Positions 34,020 through 43,152 of a stretch of DNA of 64,000 bases are shown here, piece by piece (the stretch's first letter is position 1; each line of letters opens with the position of its first letter). The stretch is from Halorussus amylolyticus (GTDB taxonomy: Archaea; Halobacteriota; Halobacteria; Halobacteriales; Haladaptataceae), in assembly GCF_004143485.2 (NCBI RefSeq), contig NZ_ML974131.1, positions 241,867 to 305,866 of the forward strand. Direction: 5' to 3'. The notes beneath the pieces were generated by a model. It saw nothing but the letters and a program-made list of their open reading frames with translations. It did no database searches and was not told the DNA's origin. The translations under genes and the position numbers were made by a program.

Positions 34020-35243
34020 CTACCCCTCGTTGATTTCGATGTACTCGGTCAGATTCTCCTCGATGCGTCCGAGTTCGGTGGCCGAAAGCTGGCCGTTGCC
34101 GAGCGAGCGACCCGACTGGAGGCTCTCTTTGTACTCCTCGTACTCCTCCCACGAGTGGTCGAGCAGGGGGTCCAAATCGAACCCGCCGAGCAACAGGAGC
34201 ACGTCGACGTCGGTACCTCGCTCTTGTTTCGGGGTCAGACTCGTCATGCCCGACGCGCCGAGCAGGCCGTGCTTGCGCTTCCAGTCGTTGAACGCGTTCT
34301 GCACGTCCGGTTCGGTGATGTCGCCGTTCTGTATCATCGACTCGGGCGCGCGAACGACCGCGTACGTGACCCGGGAGGTGCCCACGTCCATCGGGACGAA
34401 CGCGTTCTCGGCGGCCTTGTCGAACATGTACTCCATCTCGAACAGGTCGCCGTTGAGGTCGGTCGCGACCGCGGGCGTGAAGTGGTACGCGCCGATTTGC
34501 GAGGGAACCGTCACGTAGTCTTGCACGTCGATGACCCCGCGCGTCTCGCGGCCCGCACCTATCATCAGGTCGATGGCCGAGATTATCTGGTCGTTGACCT
34601 CGCTGTAGTCGGTGCCCGTGGTCTCGTCGTCGCTCAGGTGAGAGTTCGCCGCCAGCAACACCATGTCGGCGTTCTGGCTCCCGTCCGACGACCGGAGGAG
34701 TCGCGAGAGACCGCACACCGCGTTGAACTGGCGCTGGGGTGCCTCGTAGTAGTACGGCCACACCGCGAGCGCGGTGTGGATGGTGCTGTCCATCCACCCC
34801 TCGTGGGCGTCGGAGTCGAGACCGCTCTTGAACTGGTCGATGATGTACGGTATCGACCCGTTTCCGGTCCCGCCGCCGAGAGTCGCCGTGTGGAGGAACG
34901 CGTCGGTCGCGGTCCCGACTTGGCTCATGCTCCCCACGATTCGGTCCAGGTCCTCGCGGGCGGCCTCCTGACCCATCACGAAAAAGTTCCCCGCGCCCTG
35001 CTGGGAGCCGAATTCGAGCGCGTGGTTGGCCCACGGGTCCTCGCCGTCGTCGAGATGGGTCTCCATCCGACTGATGGTGTTTCTGATGTCCGCGCGATTC
35101 GTGTTCATTACGAGGATGCGGTCGTCGATACCGGGGTTGTCCGACCGGGTGAAAAACTGCGAAGCGATTCGCCCGCCACCCTCGCCGGACGCGATGACCG
35201 TCCACCGCGTGTATGTATCTGCCTTCTGTGACATGTTACTCAT
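34020..35243 (-). CDS. Tubulin cluster gene 14: divergent tubulin/FtsZ-family GTPase (paralogue I)
   Basis: 407 residues, about the size of FtsZ or CetZ. The N-terminal nucleotide loop is GEGGGR (20-25). The signature G-box is GGGTGNGS (123-130), as in tubulin superfamily GTPases. NAVCGLSRLL (174-183) and ADMVLLAANSHL match the helix that contacts the guanine. GVIDVQDYV places a T7-loop D-x-x-D at 239 and 242, the catalytic pair that completes a neighbour's active site on polymerisation. It should therefore form filaments. It is too divergent to be FtsZ1, FtsZ2 or a typical CetZ. A second ATG (35234, MSQKAD) is possible; the first overlaps the stop of gene 13 by eight bases. Confidence 0.85.
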   Translation of the reverse strand: MSNMSQKADTYTRWTVIASGEGGGRIASQFFTRSDNPGIDDRILVMNTNRADIRNTISRMETHLDDGEDPWANHALEFGSQQGAGNFFVMGQEAAREDLDRIVGSMSQVGTATDAFLHTATLGGGTGNGSIPYIIDQFKSGLDSDAHEGWMDSTIHTALAVWPYYYEAPQRQFNAVCGLSRLLRSSDGSQNADMVLLAANSHLSDDETTGTDYSEVNDQIISAIDLMIGAGRETRGVIDVQDYVTVPSQIGAYHFTPAVATDLNGDLFEMEYMFDKAAENAFVPMDVGTSRVTYAVVRAPESMIQNGDITEPDVQNAFNDWKRKHGLLGASGMTSLTPKQERGTDVDVLLLLGGFDLDPLLDHSWEEYEEYKESLQSGRSLGNGQLSATELGRIEENLTEYIEINEG

Positions 35244-37335
35244 CCTTCCTGATACCGCTCGGCGTCAGTTCGACCGACTCGGCCTTTGCGCCGTCCGCGA
35301 CCGTCTCCCGAATCACGTCGTCGGGAAGCGGTGCCGAGAGGAATCGGTCGCGCAGGTCGTCGAACGACATCGACTCGCCCGCGTCGAGGTTGTGCTCGAC
35401 GACCATCTCCACCTCCTGATTCGACTGGACGCGGTCGTACGCGACCACGCCCTCGTCGGTCATGGTGACCGACAGGTCCTCCTGCTCGGCCCACAGCGCG
35501 AGCAGACACGGCACGTAGTCGTCCGTGATGGGGTAGGACATCGACGTCGAGAGGTAGCCTTCGTCGTCGTACTGTTCGTTCAAATCGTCGGTGAGTTCGG
35601 GCAGGTACTCGCGGATGTCGCTCTCGACGCCCGCACACACCTGCTCGCGCAGGCCGACTTCCTCCATCGTGAGTTCGACTTCCGCGTCGTCCTCGACGGT
35701 CACGCTCTCCTCGGGAGTCCGGTAATCGTCGGGACCCGGCACCGCCCGAACCGTGTACTCGCCGTACGGCACGTCTTCGAAGGTGACCTCCTCGGCGAGA
35801 TGGGTCTCGCGGCGCTCGCTGTCGGCGTGGCCGGTGCCGTCGATTTCGACGGTCACGCCGCGCTTGGGACCGCCCTGGTCGAACTGCGCGAACACCGTCA
35901 CGTCGTACATCTCGCCGTCGCCCGCTGACGACAGCGTCGGCCCGGCGGGGTCGTAGGTCACGTCCGGGTTGTTGCGGGCGTAGAGGTCCATGAACCGCCC
36001 GACCTGTTTGACCGGGAGGTCGTCACCCGAAACCTCGGCGTCGGTCCGGAGTTCCTCGTCGATGACCGCCTCGATGTCTGCGTACGACTCGGCGACGGAC
36101 GCCTTCTCGCTCACCTGGTCGAGCGCGCTCGACAGGTCGCCGACCGCGCCGGTCCACGTCATTCGGAAGTCGTCGAGCGAGTCGGTCCGTCGAAGGTCGG
36201 CCACGTAATCCTGGGTCGCGGCCGACGGTCGCTGGTAGTAGTCGGCCGGAACGTCGGCGTCCGCGAGCGTCGAGAGGTCGGCTTCGAGGTCGGCGGCCAT
36301 CTCCTCGACCATCGCGGTCGCGGTCTCCCGGAGGTCGTCCTGGTGTTTCCGGAGGTCGCTCACGTCGAGCGCCGAGTCGAGCGACGCCATCGCGGCGTCG
36401 ATGTCTCGGACCCGCTCGACGTGGTGAGCGTCCACGTAGTCATCGACCACCGACGACTCGACGGTTTCGAGCAGATTCTCGACCGATTCGCGGTCGGCCT
36501 CGAACCGCCCCGAGAGTTCGCCTTCGAGCGCGGCCTGCGCGTCGAGCACCGAATCGACCGCGCCCGCGTGGTCGTCGGCCGACGCGCGGGAGTCTGCGTC
36601 CGCGAGCAGGTCGCGGACGCGGTTCTCGTCCACCGGGCCGTCCACGTCCGCGAGCAGGCGCTCGACTTCCTCGCTCGCGCGCTCGACAGTCCGGGTGGCC
36701 TGTTCGCGGTGGGACGCCAGCACGTCTTCGAATGCGCCGATGTCGTCGGCGTCGTCGGCGGCCTGCTGACCCTCCCACGTGCCGACCGTCGCGAGGTCGG
36801 CACCCTCCAGTCTGAGGAGCGTCTCGTCGAGTCTCTGAAGCTCGTCCCGGACGAACAACTCGAACGACGACGCGAGCGTCTCGCCGAGGTCGTCGATGTC
36901 CGAGCGAATCTGTTCCAGTCCCTGAATGTCGGCCGAACTGAACCGCTTCATCGAGTACGACCCCGACTCGGCGTCGAAGCTGACGCCGTGTTCTTCGAGG
37001 TCGTTCGCGACGTGTTCGACCGACGACTCCACGCCCGAAGCGTCCCACGCCGGGTACCGACCGCGAAGGTCGTCGAACTCCGCGTGGAAGTCCCGGAGCG
37101 CGGTCGCGGTGTCGGTCGCCTGCTGTTTGGCGTAGTCCGACTGGGACGTTCCCGGCTTGGAGACGACGCCGCGCACGTAGACGCCGACGCCGACCACGAG
37201 CAGGGCCGGAATCCCGATTGCGATGAAGCCGACGCCGAGTCGGGAGCTCGTAAACAGGAACAGGCCGATTCCGACCACTGCCGCCACGAGGACGATACCG
37301 CCGATACCGAGTGCCGCTTTGAGTTCGCGTTTCAT
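35236..37335 (-). CDS. Tubulin cluster gene 13: membrane-anchored coiled-coil protein
   Basis: 699 residues. Two hydrophobic helices near the N-terminus (about 9-28 and 33-54) leave the large remainder in the cytoplasm. Residues about 60-430 are mostly coiled coil with repeated acidic helices (LEGADLATVGTWEG, LLADVDGPVDENRVRDLLAD). About 500-590 looks like one Ig or PEGA-like domain (KRGVTVEIDGTGHAD, VPYGEYTVRAVPGPDDY). A mixed C-terminal domain follows. It could tether a tubulin-like filament to the membrane, like ZipA or SepF in cell division, but it has no sequence kinship to them. Its ATG overlaps gene 12's stop by four bases. Confidence 0.78.
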   Translation of the reverse strand: MKRELKAALGIGGIVLVAAVVGIGLFLFTSSRLGVGFIAIGIPALLVVGVGVYVRGVVSKPGTSQSDYAKQQATDTATALRDFHAEFDDLRGRYPAWDASGVESSVEHVANDLEEHGVSFDAESGSYSMKRFSSADIQGLEQIRSDIDDLGETLASSFELFVRDELQRLDETLLRLEGADLATVGTWEGQQAADDADDIGAFEDVLASHREQATRTVERASEEVERLLADVDGPVDENRVRDLLADADSRASADDHAGAVDSVLDAQAALEGELSGRFEADRESVENLLETVESSVVDDYVDAHHVERVRDIDAAMASLDSALDVSDLRKHQDDLRETATAMVEEMAADLEADLSTLADADVPADYYQRPSAATQDYVADLRRTDSLDDFRMTWTGAVGDLSSALDQVSEKASVAESYADIEAVIDEELRTDAEVSGDDLPVKQVGRFMDLYARNNPDVTYDPAGPTLSSAGDGEMYDVTVFAQFDQGGPKRGVTVEIDGTGHADSERRETHLAEEVTFEDVPYGEYTVRAVPGPDDYRTPEESVTVEDDAEVELTMEEVGLREQVCAGVESDIREYLPELTDDLNEQYDDEGYLSTSMSYPITDDYVPCLLALWAEQEDLSVTMTDEGVVAYDRVQSNQEVEMVVEHNLDAGESMSFDDLRDRFLSAPLPDDVIRETVADGAKAESVELTPSGIRKDE

Positions 37336-38393
37336 AGTAACCCTCCGAGTGCCGTGAGTCCGCCGAGCGCGAATAGCGCCGCCGCCGTGACGAGGAGCGC
37401 GACGAGCGCGAGGCCGCCCGCTCGCGCGAGCACGCGCGGCCCGTAGGTCACGCTCGAGTTGACTTGCCGGTCGTATCTGATGTCTTCGAGTTTGCTCGCG
37501 GTCAGCTTCCACCCCGGAATCCCGCCGACCACGAGACCGACGACCGCCGCGCCGACCAGATTGAGGAGAACGGTCGACCGCGCGTCGCTTTCGGCCGCTT
37601 CGAGTCGCGTCAGGTAGTTCTGTTTCGCCGCACGCGCGTCGGCGTCCGCGGCCCGCTTGCGGTCGTTCGTGGCCTCCAACGCCAGTATCGCGTTCGAACC
37701 GCCGCTCGAGTTCCACGCAGTTTCGTACAGGTGGTTTTCGAGTTCGTTCGTGTGATTCGCGACCGACTGGCTGCTCTCGTTGAGCGGGTCCAACAGCTCC
37801 TCGGTCGAGTTCTCCGGGTCGTCGGAAGCCGCCGAAACATCCGTGTCGTTCAGTCGCTCGGTCGCGTTGGAGTAGTCTGCCAGCGCGTCGAGGTACTCGG
37901 TTTCGCTCTCGGCGTACGCCGACGCGGCGTCCGCACTTCCGAAGGCTATCGAACTGTCCGCGAGTTCGGACTCGACCGTCGGCGGCTGCTGGACGCGAAT
38001 CGAGACGCCGTCGAGGTCGTCTTTGTCCTCCACGAGGCTCGGCACGTCGGTCTCGGACTCGTCGCCGGTCACACGAACCGTCACGTCTGACTGGCTCCGG
38101 TCGAGTGTTTCGAGTCCGGGCGAATCGGCGAGCGACCACTCCGACCCTTGGGTGTTCGCGAGTTCGCCGTTCTTGCAGAGCGCGACCTTCAGCGTGGTTC
38201 CGGCGTACAGCGTCGTGGTGTCGTTCAGCACCTGCCCGTCACTCGGGGTGTCAGCCCCCGGGAGGACGCCGATTAGCACCTCGCCCCCGCCGGCCTCCGA
38301 ACAGGCCGTTTCCACGTCCGGGTAGTCGGCCGCGACCGCAGGCTGTGCGACGAGCAACACCGCGAGAAACGCCACGAAAATTCGCCGCCTCAC
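37332..38393 (-). CDS. Tubulin cluster gene 12: secreted domain with two C-terminal TMs
   Basis: 353 residues. A signal peptide (about 1-22, FVAFLAVLLVAQPAVA) is followed by an external domain with candidate disulfide cysteines (TACSEAGGG, ALCKNGELAN), then a helical stalk with N-glycosylation sequons. Two membrane helices lie at about 285-305 and 327-350, with a short loop between (KLTASKLEDIRYDRQVNSS). It starts at a GTG that overlaps the stop of gene 11 by one base (TAGTG). I recognise no family. It probably forms part of the envelope portion of the same complex. Confidence 0.75.
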   Translation of the reverse strand: MRRRIFVAFLAVLLVAQPAVAADYPDVETACSEAGGGEVLIGVLPGADTPSDGQVLNDTTTLYAGTTLKVALCKNGELANTQGSEWSLADSPGLETLDRSQSDVTVRVTGDESETDVPSLVEDKDDLDGVSIRVQQPPTVESELADSSIAFGSADAASAYAESETEYLDALADYSNATERLNDTDVSAASDDPENSTEELLDPLNESSQSVANHTNELENHLYETAWNSSGGSNAILALEATNDRKRAADADARAAKQNYLTRLEAAESDARSTVLLNLVGAAVVGLVVGGIPGWKLTASKLEDIRYDRQVNSSVTYGPRVLARAGGLALVALLVTAAALFALGGLTALGGLL

Positions 38394-38656
38394 TACGCGT
38401 CACCTCGCTTCAGGTACGCGCCAGCCCCACCAGCCACCAGTCCGACCGCGAGGCCGACCCCGAGTCCCGCGACCCGCGGCGTCCAGATGTCGTTCGCGAG
38501 CGTGACAGCGGCGTACGTCGCGTCCGCCTGCTGGTGTATCTGTGCGGACAGCGCCGAAGTGGTCGTCCCGCCGTCGGCTCCGGTCACGGCCGACTGGAGA
38601 GCGACCGCGAGCGCGAAGACGACCGCGAGACCCACGACAGAGCGTTCGCGTCTCAT
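38393..38656 (-). CDS. Tubulin cluster gene 11: small membrane protein
   Basis: 87 residues. An N-terminal signal or anchor helix (SVVGLAVVFALAVALQSAVT) is followed by about 35 external residues and a glycine-rich membrane helix (VAGLGVGLAVGLVAGGAGAY) ending KRGDA. It resembles a small subunit or holin-like spacer. The ATG at 38656 overlaps the end of gene 10 by four bases (ATGA), so it is coupled to the tubulin-like protein. I assign no family. Confidence 0.7.
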   Translation of the reverse strand: MRRERSVVGLAVVFALAVALQSAVTGADGGTTTSALSAQIHQQADATYAAVTLANDIWTPRVAGLGVGLAVGLVAGGAGAYLKRGDA

Positions 38657-39849
38657 ATCGGATTCTGTGCCTCGTACTGGTCGGCTTGGTCTTCTATCTC
38701 CGCGATTCGGTCGATTTGGTCGCGCTCGTACGTGAACAGCGACGTGAACGACGCGAGGTTCCGGCGGGTCAGCGCCACGCCGAGGTTGACCTCCGAGCAC
38801 TGCGATTCGAGGAACCGCCGGATGGTCGAGGTCTCGATGCGCTTGCCCTCGTTCGAGATGTGTTCGACGGGTGCTCGGATGAGACCAATTGCCTTCTGGG
38901 CCTCGCTCGGCGAGACGCCCGAGAGCGTCTGCTTGCTCGCCGCGAGTCGCGAGAGCGCGCTGCTATCGACCTCGCGGTCGCCGACGAACGGGACGAGATA
39001 GCCGACCAGCGACTTGGTCATCGTGACCGACCGCCCGATGGTCGCGTACCCCGGCCGGGAGTTCGTGCCCCGGGTGTCGAACGACAGCGACGTCACCACG
39101 TCCTGGAGGTCCACGACCGGCGGGTCCACCTCGTCGTACTCGCTCGGGTCGATTCGTTCGAGCGTCGAACCCGAGATGAGGTCCACGAGACCAGACGCCA
39201 CGTACTCGTTGTACTCCGAAAATCGGCCCTCGGCGGCGTTCTCGTAGGCGAGTCGCTGATTGTCCACGAGGACGATGCCATCGACCGACTCCTCCAGTCG
39301 GTCGAGACCGTAGATGGTGTTCCACGCCTGTCGGCCCGCGCTTATCTGCTCGTCGTCGTCCTCGGCGACCGGTCCGTCCGTGTTCGGAAGCACGCCGACT
39401 CCGATGATTTGTGCCACGCCGTCGGTGTACTCCTTGATGGCGTCGGCGACGTGGGGCGCGATACCGCACCCGGTTCCGCCGCCGAGTCCGAGACAGACGA
39501 ACGCGAACGGGATGTCGCCCGGCGTTCCGTCGGGCTCGTCGAAGTGAGCCGCCAGCGTCTCTACGAGTTCCCCGCGGTGGTCCTCCATCACGGAGTCGGC
39601 CTCCACCGGATTCCGACCGAACCCACCTGTGACCTGTTCCTCGAACCCCGGCGTGCCCCGTTCGACCAATCCGTGTCGCTCGGCGATGCCGTACTGACTC
39701 TCCTCGTCGATATTTGATAAATTTCTGAGGTCTCGAATGGTCGAATTGAACACGAGGGGAGATGCAGGTGTAGAGACGCGTCGGTGCCCGAACACGTCGT
39801 CTACGATTGCGCTCCCTGCTTGCCCTGTGCCAGCAAATACGTATACCAT
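38653..39849 (-). CDS. Tubulin cluster gene 10: divergent tubulin/FtsZ-family GTPase (paralogue II)
   Basis: 398 residues. It starts MVYVFAGTGQAGSA, placing the first glycine-rich loop (7-13) at the extreme N-terminus as in CetZ proteins. The G-box is LGGGTGCG (122-129). GLDRLEESVDGIVLVDNQRL matches the guanine-contact helix and strand. PPVVDLQDVV supplies the T7 acidic pair at 247 and 250. All polymerisation determinants appear intact. Of the three paralogues it looks closest to the CetZ/FtsZ group. It heads the promoter-proximal part of the eight-gene run 39849-27506; an AT-rich stretch with TATA-like motifs lies just upstream. Confidence 0.88.
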   Translation of the reverse strand: MVYVFAGTGQAGSAIVDDVFGHRRVSTPASPLVFNSTIRDLRNLSNIDEESQYGIAERHGLVERGTPGFEEQVTGGFGRNPVEADSVMEDHRGELVETLAAHFDEPDGTPGDIPFAFVCLGLGGGTGCGIAPHVADAIKEYTDGVAQIIGVGVLPNTDGPVAEDDDEQISAGRQAWNTIYGLDRLEESVDGIVLVDNQRLAYENAAEGRFSEYNEYVASGLVDLISGSTLERIDPSEYDEVDPPVVDLQDVVTSLSFDTRGTNSRPGYATIGRSVTMTKSLVGYLVPFVGDREVDSSALSRLAASKQTLSGVSPSEAQKAIGLIRAPVEHISNEGKRIETSTIRRFLESQCSEVNLGVALTRRNLASFTSLFTYERDQIDRIAEIEDQADQYEAQNPI

Positions 39850-39939
39850 GTCGGTACGTCGGTACTTTATCTACAAAGCTCGTACATATATCTGGCGAAA
39901 ATCAAAACTTAGATATATGATGTATATCTTACGGGTGGG
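39850..39939 (-). promoter_or_regulatory. AT-rich promoter region of the second minus-strand operon
   Basis: A 90-base gap between genes 9 and 10 is markedly AT-rich, with several TATA-like motifs on the minus strand (GATATACAT, CATATATCT, AGATATATG). It is the only sizeable break in the minus block apart from the 64-base gap after gene 6. This suggests that genes 10-17 have their own promoter. Confidence 0.55.
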
Positions 39940-40365
39940 CTATCCACGGAGCCGTCTCAGCATGACGCTGTATTCGTTTCGCTCGTAGAGCTGTGTCACG
40001 TGGTCGAGGGTTTCGTCCGCGGCCGCACAGAGTCCGGCGGCGCGCGCGTCGTCGCCGGTCGCGGCCGCGCGCTCGGCCTCGTCCGCGAGCGCGTCCACCA
40101 GCGAGAGGAAGTGGAGCGGGATGCTGTGGTTGTGGTCGCGGCGACCCTCGACGTACCTGTCTTCGAGGTCCTCGCGGCGCTCGGCGACTCGCGCGAGCGG
40201 CACGTCCGCGCTCTCGCTCGAACCTCCGCTGGCCGCGCCCGTCCCGCCGAGTTCCGAGAGCAACGTCCGGTCGTAAAATCGGAGTTCGTTCCGAATCGCG
40301 TAGGGGATGACCCGATTCGACTCGTCGGCGCGGTCGAGCATCCCTCGAAGGTCGCCGACGCGCAC
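39940..40365 (-). CDS. Tubulin cluster gene 9: small helical protein
   Basis: 141 residues, soluble, mostly helical (VGDLRGMLDRADESNRVIPY, LVDALADEAERAAATGDD, ETLDHVTQLYERNEYSVML). I do not recognise it. The proposed start is a GTG at 40365, 27 bases after the stop of gene 8. Some ORF shadows overlap here, but codon usage and acidic composition favour this strand. It is the last gene before the internal promoter region. Confidence 0.6.
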   Translation of the reverse strand: MRVGDLRGMLDRADESNRVIPYAIRNELRFYDRTLLSELGGTGAASGGSSESADVPLARVAERREDLEDRYVEGRRDHNHSIPLHFLSLVDALADEAERAAATGDDARAAGLCAAADETLDHVTQLYERNEYSVMLRRLRG

Positions 40366-40392
40366 GGCGAGCGCGTCGGCGACCGGCCCCGA

Positions 40393-41469
40393 TTAGTCGT
40401 CGAGTCGGTCCGCCACGGCGTCGGCGAGGCTTCGAACCGAATCGCGGTCGAGGTCCGAGACGATGCTGTGGGTCGTGGTCGCGGCGTCCAACTGCTCGGC
40501 CGCGGTGTCGAGCGCGGCCTCCACGTCGCCCAGTTTCGGCGACGCGAGTCGGTCGAGGAGACGCTTCGCAATCGCGCTCTCGGGGTTTCGAGACCGCCGA
40601 ACCTCGGCCGCGGCCGCGGGGACGCGGCCGCTCCCGCCCGCACCGAATCCGAGTTCGTCGCGGTTCACCGCGTCGGCGACGACGCCCAACCGCTCGGCGA
40701 CCGGCCGACCGCTGTTCGGGCCGACGTCGAGGTCTGTCGCTTCGGTCGCGCTCTCGGTCAGCGTGTCGGTGGCGTCGGCGATTCGTTCGTACTCAGTCTC
40801 GCGGTTCTCGGCGGTCGCGTGGCTCTCCTCGGCCTTCGCGGCCAGCCGCCGGACCCCCGCCGTGACCGCGTTGTCGGGGTGGTCGAGCCGATTTCGGACC
40901 CGTCGGGCCTCGCTCGGCGCGAACTCGTCGCCCTCGGACACGTCGCCCAGTGCGCGTTCGAGTTCGCGTTGCGTGTCGAGCGCGCCGACCGCGCGTTCGA
41001 GCAGGTCGGTCAGTTCGCCGCGGTCCGCACGGGCCGGTGCCGCGGTCGCGTCGAGCAACCGACGGGCCGCGGGAGAAGACGGCGACGCGTCACTTTTGAC
41101 GGCGGCGGCCGCGCTCGCAACCGTCCCACCGGTCTCACCCTCCGACCCCGCCGTTGCCGCCGGGCCGACCGAGAGCCGGTCGCGCTCGACCGCCCGCGAC
41201 AGCGCCTCGGCCTTCTCGACGCTCGACGCGTCGGCGGCCGGGGGGTTCGAAACGTGGCGGTCGAGGTCGGCGTCGGCTATCAGCGTGTCTATCGCTCTGT
41301 CGAGCGCGTCGAGCTTTCGCTCGACCGCGTCGGGGTCCTCTCGGGCGTCGAGTCGCCGTGCGATTCGACTCAGACCGCCGTCGTCGTTCGAGTCGCGCCC
41401 GAACAGACCGAGGACGCCGACGCCGACCAGCGATGCCGCGGCCGCACCGAGTGGGACGAGCACCTCCAT
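40393..41469 (-). CDS. Tubulin cluster gene 8: N-anchored helical protein
   Basis: 358 residues. A single N-terminal hydrophobic helix (MEVLVPLGAAAASLVGVGVL, about 3-22) anchors a long, helical, Ala/Glu/Asp-rich cytoplasmic body with heptad stretches (KLDALDRAIDTLIADADLD, LERAVGALDTQRELERALGD). It resembles an adaptor or spacer. The ATG at 41469 starts two bases after the stop of the tubulin-like gene 7, arguing for direct coupling and a possible role as its membrane anchor. No family is recognised. Confidence 0.72.
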   Translation of the reverse strand: MEVLVPLGAAAASLVGVGVLGLFGRDSNDDGGLSRIARRLDAREDPDAVERKLDALDRAIDTLIADADLDRHVSNPPAADASSVEKAEALSRAVERDRLSVGPAATAGSEGETGGTVASAAAAVKSDASPSSPAARRLLDATAAPARADRGELTDLLERAVGALDTQRELERALGDVSEGDEFAPSEARRVRNRLDHPDNAVTAGVRRLAAKAEESHATAENRETEYERIADATDTLTESATEATDLDVGPNSGRPVAERLGVVADAVNRDELGFGAGGSGRVPAAAAEVRRSRNPESAIAKRLLDRLASPKLGDVEAALDTAAEQLDAATTTHSIVSDLDRDSVRSLADAVADRLDD

Positions 41470-41471
41470 GA

Positions 41472-43088
41472 TTAGGCCATGTTCTCCCGACCGAGACACG
41501 AGAACAGCGGGTCCACGAGGTGCCAGATGTCCCGGAGGCTCTCGGCCTGTCTGCTGTTGCCCTCCTCTTTGAGTTTCTTTGCGTGTTCGTACATCGCTTC
41601 GAGCGACGGCATCCGGGGGTTCCAGAGCGTGCCCCAGAGGTAGACGTCGTCGAGGTACGGGATGACCATCTGGCTGATGTGGATGTCGATGGACTCCGCA
41701 CCGCTCACGTCTCCCACGTCGAGCATCTCCTCGCCGCCGATTATCTCACGGAGCGTGTTGTCGTTGACGTACGGCGAGATGCTCTCCATCTTCTCCTCGG
41801 GACCGTAGATGAGGAAGGTGCCGCCCCACGCGGTCGTGGGGTCGAAGTCCGAGAGCTTGTTGTGGAACAGCGCGTTCCGCACCAGAATTTCGAGGCCCGA
41901 CTTGTCGAGCGAGGCGTCCCGCGACCGGCCCAACACGGGCGCGAGGATGACCGCGGGGGTGTACTCGCGGTCGAGGTCGAGCGGGTACTTGTCCTCGACG
42001 GGCCGGAAGCTGTCGGACACGTCGAACACCTCGCCCTGAATCGACATGGTCGCGTCTTGGTCGATAATCTGGGGCGTCGAGGACATGGTGAACGCCTCCA
42101 GGAACGCGACCAGCGGCTTGTTGAGTTCGGTGTACTGGGGTGGATTGTACCGCTCGATGCCGTCGATGCGTGGCTTTACGTCGCCCTGCACGTCCTGCAG
42201 TCGCTCGTTGTTGAACGGGATGATGGCGTCGGCGGTCTGGGACATCCGGGCGAGTCCGACCGCGCCGTTGGTCCGCGCCCGGCCGCCGAACTTGTCCTCC
42301 GCGGAGGGGATGACGACCGAACTCAGAATCGCCTTGTCGATGACGTAGTCGTCGGACAGCACCTCCTCGCGGACGTGTTCGGCGAGCGCGGGCGTCGAAC
42401 CGCACCCGGTGCCCTTCGTGACGCTGTGGACGAACATGATTGCCTGGGCGTCCCGGATGTGCTGGGGGTCCATGTCCCACCGTTCGCGGAACGGATTGCC
42501 GTCCTCGAAGTCCGCCCGGACCACCTTCTCGCCGTTGTCCCACCGCCGCCCCATCCCGGAGTAGTCGTGCTTGCCGAACCCGATGATGGCGTTCGGAAGC
42601 AGGTCGTTTCTGCTGTACTCCTTGAGTTCCTGGGCGTAGTAGGTCTGCTCCAACTCGGCGATGTTGGTGTTGAGCATGCCGTAGCCCGCGAGACCGCCCC
42701 GCCACACCAGCGACCGGTCCTCGTTGTTGCGCTCCAGCGTCGATTTCCGGAGCAAGATGGCGTCCATGATGTTGTTACCCGCGCCGCCGACGCCTATCAT
42801 GTACCACTTCTTTCCGTAGGTGTCGTCGAGCAGGTCGTCGCTCACCGAGCTATCGAAGCCTCCGTCGTCGAGGGGTCCGAGTTCCGACCCGGACTCCGCC
42901 TCGGAGTCTGCGTCGGTCTCGTCGTCGGTTTCGACCGGTGCGCCGTTCTCGAACAGGCGTTCGTACCGGTCGCTGTACACCGCGCGAATCGAAGTCTCGT
43001 CGGTCGCGTGGGATTCGAGCAGGTGGTCGTCGAGGCTGTTCTCCGGCCATTCGGCCTTCGTCTGGTAGCAGATTCTGCACTTTGTCAT
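41472..43088 (-). CDS. Tubulin cluster gene 7: zinc-finger/tubulin-family GTPase fusion (paralogue III)
   Basis: 538 residues. The N-terminus carries a Cys2His2-like motif: C4 and C7 in CRICYQT, then H22 and H27 in DDHLLESH. An acidic linker covers about 52-88. The GTPase domain starts YMIGVGGAGNN (about 96-106). The G-box is KGTGCGS (225-231), with Lys replacing the first Gly of the usual GGGTG. RTNGAVGLARM and ADAIIPFNNERL are the guanine-contact segments, and VFDVSDSF gives T7 aspartates at 356 and 359. A zinc finger on a tubulin-like protein is unusual and may bind DNA, RNA or a partner. Gene 8 follows after two bases. Confidence 0.87.
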   Translation of the reverse strand: MTKCRICYQTKAEWPENSLDDHLLESHATDETSIRAVYSDRYERLFENGAPVETDDETDADSEAESGSELGPLDDGGFDSSVSDDLLDDTYGKKWYMIGVGGAGNNIMDAILLRKSTLERNNEDRSLVWRGGLAGYGMLNTNIAELEQTYYAQELKEYSRNDLLPNAIIGFGKHDYSGMGRRWDNGEKVVRADFEDGNPFRERWDMDPQHIRDAQAIMFVHSVTKGTGCGSTPALAEHVREEVLSDDYVIDKAILSSVVIPSAEDKFGGRARTNGAVGLARMSQTADAIIPFNNERLQDVQGDVKPRIDGIERYNPPQYTELNKPLVAFLEAFTMSSTPQIIDQDATMSIQGEVFDVSDSFRPVEDKYPLDLDREYTPAVILAPVLGRSRDASLDKSGLEILVRNALFHNKLSDFDPTTAWGGTFLIYGPEEKMESISPYVNDNTLREIIGGEEMLDVGDVSGAESIDIHISQMVIPYLDDVYLWGTLWNPRMPSLEAMYEHAKKLKEEGNSRQAESLRDIWHLVDPLFSCLGRENMA

Positions 43089-43152
43089 TGTTGTGTATTC
43101 TGTGTCGAGCGGTCGGTGCTCCCGTCCCGTTCTACTGCATCCGCGCTTCGCG

